DNA of 64,000 nt from Dipetalonema caudispina (taxonomy: Eukaryota; Nematoda; Chromadorea; Rhabditida; Onchocercidae): assembly GCA_013365325.1 (NCBI GenBank), contig JABVXV010000053.1:186001-250000 (forward strand). Direction: 5' to 3'. Position 1 is the first letter of the stretch. Every line of letters starts with the position of its first letter. A model generated the notes under the pieces. It was not told the origin of the DNA. It was given only the letters and a program-made list of their open reading frames with translations, and did no database searches. A program made the position numbers and the translations under genes. This document shows, one piece after another, positions 26,816 to 38,153 of the stretch.

Positions 26816-26949
26816 TCTAACATCTCCATCGGCACCTGTGTCACGTGGAAGAGGCATCTATCACCTTCACGAACAAGTTGACTCTAACATGTCCATCGGT
26901 ACCTGTGTCACGTGGAAGAGGTATCTATCACCTTCACGAACAAGTTGAC
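26816..26949. repeat. 67-bp tandem duplication, two copies
   Basis: Copies at 26816-26882 and 26883-26949 differ at three positions (about 95% identical). Each contains the palindrome CACGTG (26842-26847 and 26909-26914), an E-box core. The duplication lies in a less AT-rich patch about 0.75 kb beyond the GRP94 stop codon. Confidence 0.9.
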
Positions 26950-27510
26950 CATACGAGCAAACCACGACAGTTTACTAGCAGTTGTTGAAGTGGAATTCTA
27001 CCACACTTTTTTATTGTATTGCCCGTCTTCACTCTTATGTCACGTCCTCAAAAACCACGGCTGCCTATTCGACAAATTATCATAGCGCATTCTCACACGT
27101 CTGCCAATCAGACATACAATGGCAGTAGTTTACCTTCCCCACTTAAACCACATAATGAAGATGTTTAGGATAGACTTCATAAGACTTATTATTAATTTAC
27201 AAAAAAAAAGAACAAGAGGGACGAACATCTGAAATAACAAATATAAGGGAAGCCAACAATAAATTAACATTTGCTAGATTATCGAACAGCAGTAACAAAA
27301 ATGATGCCATGCTTTGAACACTGATAACAGCCGCCAGTGATACTGATGGCTTATGTGGTGGTAATGATGTGACTCAATTAAGTTATGCTCAAAATTGGAT
27401 ATCCTTATCCGTAATAGATCATTTAAGGACAAAACTAATGCAAAACAAACATAAAAAAAACAACCAACAAGCACAACATTTCGAATGAACAATATTGGGA
27501 TTTCCAAAAA

Positions 27511-27516
27511 TTTATT
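27511..27516 (-). terminator. Possible GRP94 polyadenylation signal
   Basis: AATAAA on the minus strand, about 180 nt after the GRP94 stop codon. The hexamer is directly visible; its use is inferred. Confidence 0.4.
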
Positions 27517-27692
27517 TATAGAGGTAGTTGCAGAACTGGCATACAGTACAGAGCAGACTTTAAACTGTTTGAAGTTTCGAAAGATTTTTACAAAAAACAA
27601 CAGTTTTAGTTGCGCTGGTTGCTTGAAGTTAACAAGTAAGTATCGCTTCACCCATAATCAACAGCTTTGCACATAAAATGAGAAAACAAAGT

Positions 27693-30600
27693 TCAGAGCT
27701 CTGAATGCTCCATCTCATCTTTAGTTTCATCTTTCTCCTCCACAGATTTTTCGTTTTTGTCCTCTTCCTCAATTTCAGGTTCTTCTTCCACCGGTTCATC
27801 CAGTGATACATCTATTGTTCGGCGAAGAATCTGAAAACATGTGGATAATTTCTAGTAAGATGTACTCACAGGAATGGAATGATCGCACACTAAGCATATC
27901 TTTGAGGACTTAGGTGGACGTACCTGTTCAACTCGTTCAGCAAATCCAATCTGATCATTCAGAGTGAAACCAGACCGTAATGTAGCCGTTTCAAATAGCA
28001 GCATGGCTGTATCAGTAGTTTTCTCATTACTTTTCCCAGCTTGCACGCGACGTAGTAATTCCTTGATAACAGGATGGCGTGGGTTGATTTCGAATGTCTT
28101 CTTCTGATTTGCATAGAACTCCTTTAAAAAACAGATAAAAATTCTGCAGAAGCAAGCTTTTTGGTTTGTCTTGGGGAACCAGTGATTTATAATAAATTAA
28201 CCTGAGTTGGGTCATAAGATTTCGCATGCGCTTGAGATTTCATGATCCGTTCCATGTTGCCTGACCAACCGTAAGAAGATGCGACTAGCGCACATGGTGA
28301 TTGCACCAAACGTTGTGAAACGAGTGCTTTCTCAATCTTATCCTAAGAGCATAGAATAATTAACGCATTTAAATTCAGAAAAAAAAGATGAAATCCACAA
28401 CAGGGAAACGACAAGTTTGAATTACAAGATCCAACCACAGCTGCAGAACCAGTGCTAATACGATCAAAATTAAAACAACGAAAGCTTTAAATTTTGTTAA
28501 GTACCGCAACTTCGCACTTATTCGTGTAAACAATATTAACTAACTACTGTTTGACGGATCATGGCACAGTTCCAGATACCGCGCCTCAGTTCGCACTTAA
28601 GTATTCAGTAATAATCCACCGCAATGAACACTTTTTTGACAAGTCCAGTTAGCCAAAATTCAAAAACAGGCGAAGTCGGTACAAGTTAAAACTCAACTTG
28701 CCACTCACCTTCAGAGCCACATTTTTGAGCCAATCTGTCAGTGGCTCAAATTCTTTTTCTAGCTGTTCTTGCATTTCTTTACTCTTTTCACCGCCATCAA
28801 TTTTCAGTCCTTCTTTGGCAACATTTTGGAATTTCTTTCCATCGAACTCCGGCATCGATTGGATGGTATATTCGTCAACGGCCTCCACCAAATACAATAC
28901 CTCATATCCTTTCTTGAGTAAACGCTCAACAAAAGGTGAAGATTCCACCTATAAAAAATAAAATTCAAATCACGTCAACTGGTTTTGGAAAATTTCCAAG
29001 GACGACCTACTATTCTTTTATTCTTTTCCAGTGTCTCCGAAGTCTAATTTAAAAAAAAGTACAACTTTTTTGTAAGAAGAATGTAAAACAGTAACCTCTT
29101 CTCGCGAATTTCCAGCAACATAAAAGATCATTTCTTGTTTATCCTTCATTCGGCTCACGTATTCAGCAAGTGAAGTCATCTTGTCCTGCAACATTGAAAA
29201 TGTTGTATACTAGAAAGTAGTTAGGATTTTCTTTCGCAAAAGCTATAAGATTTTTGCTTTAGAAATGGAGATAAAGTGTTAAAGCATGAGAAACATTACT
29301 TTTCTATTGGAAGAATAGAAACGCAGGAGCTTTGCAAGACGTGTTCTGTTTGTGGGATCTTCCATGATACCTAGCTTGATGTTTGTACTGTATTCTTTCC
29401 AAAAATCTTCAAAATCACCAGGTTCCATCTTCTTGAACATATCCAATACTTTCCTTACAAGCTTCTTCTTAATAACCTGGAACAAAACTCCTATATTTAT
29501 TAATCAACAGAAATACAGAATTTAAGGATAAGGAAGAAAATCGATGACTTTATGTTACTTTCTTTTGTGCTCATGTAATGAATCACCTTTTGTTTATATA
29601 TTATCTCAAGCAAAACTACCTTCAAAAGTTTATGCTGTTGAAGCGTTTCACGGGAAACGTTTAATGGTAAATCATCCGAATCTACTATACCGCGAATGAA
29701 AGATAAGTACTTCGGCATCATATCATGAAAATCATCGGTGATGAAAACACGACGCACATATAGTTTGATATTGTCTGTACCCTGAAGATCAATGAAATGC
29801 ATTTTTTTACAATAGTCAAGCAAAGTAAAACAACATTAAAAATACGGTTTCAAAACTAATGATCCTTGGATCATCTAACAAGACAGCGATTCGCATGAAT
29901 AAACCACTGAGATCCACTGTGAAAAAAGGTTATACCTTTCCATAATTCTGAAACATATCGAATGGACTATGTCGAGGAACGTAGAGGATAGATTTGAAGG
30001 TGACCTCCCCCTCTGCTGTAAAATGTACATATGCAAGAGGGTTTTCGTGATCCTGAAATAAATAATAAAGATTAGCACTGTTGGCAAAAACGGATCCTTG
30101 GAGAGGAAAGATAGAGAGTGAAAGAACAACACCAATGGTCAAGGTGACGGAGATCAAATTATGACCAATTATTCAAAAAATAAAAAAACTTGTATGTCTT
30201 AAAATTCTCAAAAGAAAAAAAAAAAAAAGAAAAAAAAATCTTTACTAAATATTCGAACAGTAAACTACTATTAACAGAAATGATATCATAAAAAAGCTCT
30301 AGCAAGCAAAAAGTTGCAGATGTCCATTTCATGAACCTTGGTGATGCTCTTGTAAAATTCTTTGTATTCCTCCACTTCAACATCATCATTCTTTCGCATC
30401 CATATTGGCTTAACATTGTTAATTTTTTCCCAATCCCACGTTGTCTTTTCGACCTTCTTGGTTTTCGGTTCCGTTTTGTCCTCTTCAACCTTACCATCAG
30501 CATCTTCAATCTTTTCATCAGTTACTTTTTCCGTTTCTTCTTCAACTGGTTCTTCAACTGTTTCCGTCTGAAAACACTAATATAGTGCACAACATCCATT

Positions 30601-32426
30601 CTGAATGCTAAAGAAGATAAATCCACGCCAAATTACCTTCGACTGCCACAAGTAGATGTTAAAATTGATGAACTGACTATACTTTTCCACTAAGTTCTTT
30701 AATGTGTCGGCTTCTAAGAAATCATAAGCTTCTTCCTTCAGATGCAATGTAACTTGTGTACCACGCTTCAGAGTTGCACCCCGAGGATCCTTTGCAACCG
30801 TAAACCTACAAATAGAGAGAGTCAAATAAAATCCAACTTCATTCATTAAGCAAATCCATGAAGAGACGTAATAAAGAACAGCAATATTACCATGCAAAGA
30901 TACGAAAAATCAACAAGAAAAAGATGCATGAAAACTTACGAAGAACTGTCAGATTCCCAGATATACTGATCATCATCATTGTGTTTTGAAGTTACGACAA
31001 CACGATCTGCAACAAGATAGGAAGAATAGAAACCGACACCGAACTGTCCGATCATGTCCTGCTGTTGTTCCAATGATGTGGAAGTATCCATTAGCTTTGA
31101 CAAGAACTCCGATGTTCCTGATCGCGCAATTGTACCCAAATTATTGATCAAATCTGTTTTTGTCATTCCAATGCCAGTGTCCGTCACATGTAACATATGG
31201 TTTTCCGGATCTGCCTGAAATTCAACGGAGAGAAGCCGAATGTTTTGAAAATTTATTCAGAAATCTAATTGTAGAACACCTAAAATGAAAAGCCATGCCT
31301 TAATCCGAACTGAAAGTTCATCAGTAGCAGAAAGAACTGATGGATCCGTCAACGATAACAACCGAATTTTGTCAAGGGCATCCGAAGCATTTGATATTAA
31401 CTCTCGAAGGAAGATCTCCTTGTTTCTAAAAATAAATGTGAATGTTAAGCCAAATGCTAATGTGATTGTCAACAAGTAAAAAGTGTCATATAAATTGTTA
31501 AGAAGCATGTTTAGCTTACCAGTTTAACTGAAGCATTGCACAACGCAGGTTATAATTTGACCTACAACAGTTATAAAAAATAAAACATAAATTCAGACTT
31601 ACTTGTACAAAGAGTTAATAATCAGCTTCATCATACGATTTACTTCAGCCTGAAAAGTGTGTTTCTCGGCCCGAGCTCTCAATTCTTTCATTTCTGCAAC
31701 AGAGAGCCCGTCCAATTTAATTGCTTCTTCCTCCCTGAAAACAAATTGTTCCCCTATCCACTTTACAAACACCATAACTGAAGACATAGTCGAAAACGGC
31801 ATTGATATCGCCCATGCATATCAGAAGAATTGCAGATAATAAGATATAAATCAACCTCTGAATAACTTCATCATCCGTTTTCGAACCTGTCTTAATTTTT
31901 CCAATATTTTCTTCCACTGTTTCCTCATCGCTTGACTCGACTTTGGCGTTCACCATTGCACTTGGAAAAAACGCTGAAGAAAAGAATAAGTATGCAAATT
32001 TTTAACTTAATTGACTTTCCAAGGTTTAAGCTGATTTAGTATGCACTGAGTTCATAAAGTCAAGTCCAGTAGCGACTAGATAGTGCAATATCATGAAGCA
32101 TATCGAGAGCAACTGGACTACTGAGATTTGCTCAGTTGACTGATTAATGTAAATAACTGAAAGAGAATACTAGCATTTGGCCAAGTAACTGTGAGAAGCA
32201 CAGTACACTGAATATTTAGTTGGTAGTAATATTCCAGCAAACAGTAGAAATATTACTGTTTCATTTATTACGATGATAAAATAAAAGCAAAAATATCGTT
32301 AAATTCAATGATCCTAATGATACAAAAATGAAAAAAAGTTATAAAAGGAAATACTCCAAGCAACATACCGAAAGCAAAACAAACAGCAATGAGAACAATA
32401 AAACTTGTGGTATAATTATTAGCCAT
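27693..32426 (-). CDS. enpl-1: Endoplasmin / GRP94, ER-resident HSP90
   Basis: Exons in transcript order: 32426-32369, 31973-31856, 31734-31603, 31425-31299, 31214-30940, 30805-30637, 30567-30337, 30052-29936, 29781-29620, 29476-29300, 29185-29096, 28948-28709, 28342-28202, 28121-27924, 27830-27693: 790 aa. A signal peptide ([13 protein letters not shown]) opens it. Then come the GRP94-specific pre-N region, the GHKL ATPase domain ([24 protein letters not shown] at 157-161; GQFGVGFYS), an acidic charged linker, the middle domain ([39 protein letters not shown]) and the C-terminal dimerisation domain. It ends in an acidic tail and HSEL, an ER-retrieval variant, which separates it from cytosolic HSP90 (MEEVD). 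It folds secretory and membrane proteins in the ER lumen. The intron 31215-31298 needs a GC donor. An acceptor-like TTATTTCAG lies at 32500-32501 in the leader. Confidence 0.96.
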
Positions 32427-33200
32427 AGAAGTAAATGTACAACGATTCGCCCGTTGTTTGAAACAAGGAAATCGGACGATAATATAACGATTGTTATCCT
32501 GAAATAAAAGATCATTTATCACATCTCTTATGAACGTATACCTACGTCGAATGTAAAAGCGTCATGAAGCATACAGAAAATACGTTCTGATTGCATTGCT
32601 AAAGTGTGGGAATATTTGAAGCAAATTTTTGGAAATTTTGAAAGACAGTTTTAATAACAGGAAAATCTCATACCCAAACTGTCACGACCACCAATATCAC
32701 AAACACACCATACAGTAATGCCACTTTACCGCTTAATACTACGTACCATCCAAACCCAACCAATCATTTCGCTCCACCCATCTTTAAAACTTTCTATGAT
32801 TAAGCATAATTTGATTGGTCCATCCTTCTTCTATTGATATGTAGTATGGCTCATGTATTTCACGGGAACACTATGAAAATTACGACGAGCTGCATTCTCG
32901 ATGATGATACGTTTTTATAAGGCACGTATGCGATCACTCGCGTCGCGTGTTCATTTCTCGTTTTCTTAGTTTGGGGAAAGTTTTGGATTATCTGAGATTT
33001 ATAGAACAAAGTGAGCTGCATGTGGAAAATTCTCATGTTCTTGTTGAATATTCTCATTTCTCTATGAAAACATCTAAGGTAACTGTCCTACAAGAGAGGA
33101 CCTTCTCGTGAGTCCGTTAATTCGAGTTCCATTTGAGATGATCTATTTATTCAGATTGCCGTTCTAGTGATGATGTACATTTTAGTTCAGAAGTTGTAGG
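32427..33200. promoter_or_regulatory. Divergent promoter shared by enpl-1 and the signal peptide peptidase gene
   Basis: 774 bp separate the two start codons, which face away from each other. Both leaders show acceptor-like sites near the ATG (32500-32501 on minus, 33189-33190 on plus), consistent with trans-splicing or a short leader intron. An ERSE-like element is at 32760-32778. No coding exon is visible inside. Confidence 0.6.
32760..32778 (+). promoter_or_regulatory. ER stress response element-like site
   Basis: CCAAT followed by exactly nine bases and CCACC. The mammalian ERSE is CCAAT-N9-CCACG, so this differs only in the last base. It lies 334 bp upstream of the GRP94 ATG and 423 bp upstream of the signal peptide peptidase ATG. 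Function is inferred from similarity and from the ER role of both genes. Confidence 0.4.
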
Positions 33201-36200
33201 ATGACCGAAGCGACAACATCACCACCTGCTGAGAACATAATTTCCAGTATTTCCAATGCTACAATCACTTACACAGCGAAAGAACAGGTTAGAAGCAAAA
33301 TCTTTCAGTCGAAATTATTTCATTGCCAAAAGTAAGTTCTTTAGCTCTTAATGTGGAAGAATAGATTGAAATATTCTTGATGACTGAGACTCATAAATAT
33401 GCATCTTTTTTCGACTAATTATACTTCATTAATGATAGCTTCGAAGCTGTTATCTGGAATCATTAGCCAGGTACATAAAAAGATCGTTAACAGCAATTTT
33501 TAAAAGACTGCATATATGTCATGTGAATAAACTACCTTTTGAGAAATAGTAGTTAATAATAGATGTAACCAAATTGGTTTGACTTAACTTTGCAAGTTTC
33601 ACTTTTGTCTTTAGTTATGGCTCATTCGTCAGAGCTTTCCAGGACGATTGACTGCAGATAGCAATATAATGAAATGTGAAGTAAATATATGACACCTCAA
33701 GGCAAGCTGTTGTTCATAAGATGGCAGTCTGTATTGTTAGGTAATTAAATGTTATTCACTATATTCAGTTCATTTTCCAGATAACAGCATATGGTTCCAT
33801 ATATGGCATGGCACTTTTCTGTATTGTTATCGGTAGCATTCGTTCTCTGTATTTTGTACAAAAACACATGCGTAAAAAGCGACTCATAGAAACTTCGATA
33901 ACAGTGAATGAAGCTAAAAAATTTCCATTAACGGCATCGTGTGTTCTGTTCGGACTTTATATCTTTTTCGGGTATGTGTACTTTACAGCGAAAGATATTA
34001 AATGTATAAGAACGGTAGTTGAAAAAACCCTGGTACTGCGATAATTTAAAGAAAAGATTGTAGTGGACCTACTGTTGTCATTTAGCTCTTACCGGAAGAT
34101 GGTTAGAATTCTGAGATGCTGTAAAATCAGACATTGCCTAATCCATGCTGAAACCCTTATTTTTGTCAGTTTATAATGGTGCTGCATCTTTTAGAGAATG
34201 TAATATCAGGCTGCTGAAGTTAAGACTTGGTCAGCGAGACTAAACTTTCAACTTTTTCAATGATAATTAGGAAGAACCTTATAGCCATTGCTCAGACAAT
34301 CTTTAAACAAATTTAATTTGATATTTTAAGATGCGACACTGAATGCCGGCAGAGAATCTATTCAGTAGTAAACAGTTACTTGCCGCCAAAACTTTCATCA
34401 CATCTTAAAATATTTCCCTTGCTAACTAATGCTACGGATATCTCAGTAACTATGGAAGGAGACTCGTCAAAGACGTTGTTGCAAAAGGCGTTACATTTCT
34501 TGCCTGTTGTCAATCAAGTCAATGTAATGTATTTGTTGCTGATGTTGCTGTGTTGGGAAGGTAGCATTAAACTTTAAAATCTACTTAAACTGTAGAGGAA
34601 GAGGTTTAAATGCTGTATTTTTAGACTATTTAGTTCTGGATCTTGAATTTAAATGCTTTTTAACTTAACATATTTGAACCTTGAATTTTACAACCGTTCA
34701 GGTTGTGTAGCTCTCGCTGCAATTTTAAAGCCAATCTTCTCGTATATTCTTCGAAAGCTTCCTATTGGAAATCATCAGCCAAAAATGAATTATCCATATT
34801 TCTGGTCATTAAAGAGAGGCAAAATAGAGATGGAAGAAGGCGACATCGAAGGAGCAGCTAATGATGATTTTGTAGGTAACATGTTTTTATTCTGATTAAG
34901 AGATTTCTGCTGTGGGAAATTTTATGCTCTCAATGAAAAGCCTTGAAAACCGAGCAACGGTCAAGTCACTTAAGTATGGTTTTATGAAGAAAGAGCATGT
35001 TATCAGAAAATATTTATTAATTACTGTGCCGTGTTGCATCTCTGCTTCTGATTCATCCTGACTTTCAGGAATATGTTCTCAAAGTTGAGTGGGATACTCA
35101 TGACGTTGTTGCCATACTGTGCTGCTTGTGTGTGGGTGTATCACATCTTTACAGAAGACATTGGATAACGAATAACATACTTGGTGTTGCTTTCTCGATT
35201 TACGGTATTGAAAGCATACATTTATGTAGTTTTAAGGTTGCTTTCCTGTTGTTCACATATACTTCATGTAACCGGCTTTGTGGCAGTGACTCTTCTTTTT
35301 CCTTCATCTTAGATTATTAGTTGTGCATTCTCTATGTCACTCTCTCGTATTTAATCACGATTCAAATACGTTCTAGGCGGGAACAATGTTATTGGCTGGA
35401 CTTTTTATTTATGACATTTTCTGGGTGTTCGCCACCGATGTAATGACTACAGTTGCTAAAGGCATCGATGCTCCGTTACTCCTTCAATTTCCACAAGATA
35501 TCTATCGTCATGGATTGAATAATGCTGGCAAACATGCAATGCTTGGTGAACGTTTAATGAGATTAAAGATTACGGTTTAGGGATTCATCATCACTACTCT
35601 TACTTTCTTTATACAGTTTCACAACTGTACGTTTTGTCTACTTTACCCTGTGTTAATCTCCTTCAAAAAGTGAGAGCCAGTTGCCTTGAAATTTTTCTTG
35701 TAGGCAAACAAAATCGATGAGTGAACACTTTTTTTTTTCATAATAACATTCTTTGAACTTAATTTCAAAAGTCAGATTTAGTCTTCTTTCTGATAACAGT
35801 AATTCAGTGCTTGTAGGTTTGGGTGATATTGTAATACCAGGAATATTTATTGCTTTACTTCGACGATTTGATCACTACATTGGTTCAGGAGGTAGTTACA
35901 AGAAGCCGCGTCACTACTTCCTTATAACCACAGTGGCGTACTGCTTTGGTTTGATGATTACAATGGGCGTGATGCATTTCTTCAAGGTAAAATAACTTGA
36001 TTTTCAAGTTATTCTGTCTATCCATAAATCGATGTGGTCAATATCTGCTCAGGATTAAACTTTATTGCAAGTTGGTATAGGGGAATTATGTTTGCAACTA
36101 CCAAATTTGCAAATATTTGAATCTTTTTTCACTTGTAATTTTTTTCCTTTTTTATCAAGGGACTTCCATTCTGAGTTTTCGATTTGTCACTGCAGTTTAT

Positions 36201-36538
36201 TGAATGATATATAATAATCCGAACCTTTATCACCACTATTGTACACTATAGTACTACATTATAAACTTTATTTGATTGGCAACTTCCTTCTAATAACTGT
36301 GGACTTACAAAGATGTACTAGTGAAAGTTGATAAAAGCTGAAGATTTTATCAGTTCCACTGACATTTTAGGCAGCACAACCAGCACTGCTTTACTTAGTT
36401 CCGGCATGTGTGTTAGTTCCTCTCTCGATCGCTGGTATTCGTGGTGAAGCATATGAAATGCTCAATTATTGTGAGGAGCATTTGATCGAGAAGAAAAATC
36501 AGCCGAAAAAATCGAAGGACGAAAAGAAAACTGATTGA
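33201..36538 (+). CDS. imp-2: Signal peptide peptidase (presenilin-type intramembrane aspartyl protease)
   Basis: Exons: 33201-33287, 33781-33971, 34376-34560, 34702-34871, 35069-35236, 35377-35545, 35817-35986, 36371-36538: 435 aa. Catalytic motifs are intact: YD in LFIYDIFWVF, GLGD in GLGDIVIPGIF, and PAL in QPALLYLVPAC. The N terminus carries an N-glycosylation sequon (SNAT). TM1 (YGSIYGMALFCIVIGSI), TM2 (FPLTASCVLFGLYIFF) and TM3 (NVMYLLLMLLC) are recognisable, but between TM2 and TM3 the model has an extra stretch of about 40 residues encoded by exon 3. That exon's acceptor (34374-34375) is chosen because it is the only one that keeps phase. The tail is lysine-rich. The enzyme cleaves remnant signal peptides in the ER membrane. 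It is divergent from GRP94. Confidence 0.93.
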
Positions 36539-37799
36539 TACTTTGAACGAAGTTCAGCCTTTTATTTATCCTTCTACCCATCAGATTCTTTCTTTATTGA
36601 TATTGATGCTTTGACCATTCCAAACGCAGAATTGCCTTCTACTTTGCTTTTCTTTCAGTAATTGATTTTCATCAGACATAATATCGCCAAAACAATACGG
36701 TGTCCACTTTCCACGCCTTTTTAAGAACTGTTTAATTCTATATATGAGGTCAGTTCCAGATCTTATAAGCTGTGCAGAACGTGTTTTCCTGAGATAAAGT
36801 GCTTGTTATAGTATTGCTGAATGTAGTTATTGTAATTTCTCTATTCTATTGTGTGCTAAATCTCAGCAGCGTATGTAGAATTTAAGAAATTATGAAAAAA
36901 AAAAAAAAAAAAATCAGTGTTTCAACGCAGATTTGTGTCGCTGAAGACGTTGATTCTCGATACCTACATAGGCAAGGATTTCGTGCAATTTTGGTTCTTT
37001 TCTAGGTGTACTCTATGTTTCAGTTGTGATAATTCTTCATCGGTATTAAGATTGTAGTTTCTATGATTCCTTAAATATCTTTTCCAATAATTAGTCCACT
37101 TTTCCTTCATATTTTCTTGCAACTCACATCTTCATTTTGCACTGTTTGTATGGATTTCGAATATTTGGAACGATTCTTGCTTTGTTTGTGATATGCAACC
37201 AAGTCATACGTTATTTACTGTTTTTTCTGATTTCTTAGACACTTTTTCCAGTCCAATTTCTATGGATGTTATTTTGCTTGGGTTTTTGTTTTCGAAAAAA
37301 TCGGTTTTTTCTTTGCAACCAGCAAGTTGGCCTAAGTAGACGTGATTCCCCTGATCTCTACGCTTTTATTGTCGGTTGCGCCTCGTACATCTGTCTAGAT
37401 AACACACACGTAATGTTTTGACTGTTGCAATGTGCGTTGGTTCTCTTTGGAGAAAGGGATCAACTATCACAGTAGTTTGTTAAGACGTGAACAAAGCGAG
37501 GAACTTACATTTCTTATGCAGGGCCACACAAACATAGTTTCAGCTCATTTGTAAAGAACTGAAGGATAGGAGGGGGACAGACCTGATGCATATCATAAAG
37601 TTTCACTTGAAGATAACCATTTGGAGTAGAGCTGTTGTAGAGGGAGGTTTTTATCATACATACATATATCATGCTTACAATCTCGAAAGCAAGGCAAATC
37701 TGGAAAGTCATATAATTCGAGGTGTAAATGTAGCTTGTCACTATGTCATCAATTTGTGATACGGCCCCGTCCGTGGTGAGGCAAGGCCGGTGAGAGAGC

Positions 37800-37828
37800 G
37801 GGGTGGGATAGGGGGGGAGGGGGGTGGA
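37800..37828 (+). other. Potential G-quadruplex
   Basis: G4-T-G3-ATA-G7-A-G6-T-GG: four G runs of three or more with loops of one to three bases, on the plus strand in intergenic DNA. Confidence 0.6.
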
Positions 37829-38096
37829 GGAAGGATAATGGTTATCGCTGCAGTGGTAGTGCCTGTCTGTTAATGTGCGTTGATTATGGTGATGGTCTGT
37901 GCGAAGGTACACACACATACACACAACACCCTCACACGCATCTGTATATCCATTGAGTGCTATCATGAGGGAAATAGGATGTCACCATGAGTTCTCTACA
38001 GGATGTCCTCTTCCTTCCCGCCTTCCTCCTTTCCATGCGACAGGATCACAGGAAGTAGCCCGACATCGACAGCAGCAGAAAACACTTTCCCTGACA

Positions 38097-38153
38097 TGCA
38101 TATATATATGTATGTACACAAACATACACACTTGTATATATATATATATATAC
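38097..38153. repeat. TA/TG-rich microsatellite
   Basis: Two short TA dinucleotide arrays flank a TGTATG/ACATAC segment; the whole is close to an imperfect inverted repeat. Confidence 0.75.

Larger units (their letters stand above)
17119..27400. other. Gene-poor stretch between FNIP and GRP94
   Basis: About 10 kb with no gene I can support. It should contain the FNIP promoter (right side of 17118) and the GRP94 3' flank. Visible items: a candidate minus-strand exon at 19409-19529, a CT microsatellite at 19667-19690, CCATA/TCA repeats at 20466-20501, TCTG-type repeats at 20610-20660, an A tract at 22666-22683, and an imperfect 67-bp tandem duplication at 26816-26949. Base composition is strongly A+T from about 21.2 to 26.4 kb and less so at 26.5-27.1 kb. 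Confidence 0.6.

Noticed and set aside
26816..26949. CRISPR-like or satellite array
   Set aside because: Only two copies, directly abutting with no spacers, in a eukaryotic genome; a simple tandem duplication.
27274..27651. 125-codon minus-strand frame directly after GRP94
   Set aside because: It lies in the probable 3' UTR/flank of GRP94, is hydrophobic and His-rich without domain features, and has no supporting splice or start context.
28698..28961. Plus-strand Ser-rich frame opposite GRP94
   Set aside because: Antisense shadow of a conserved GRP94 exon.
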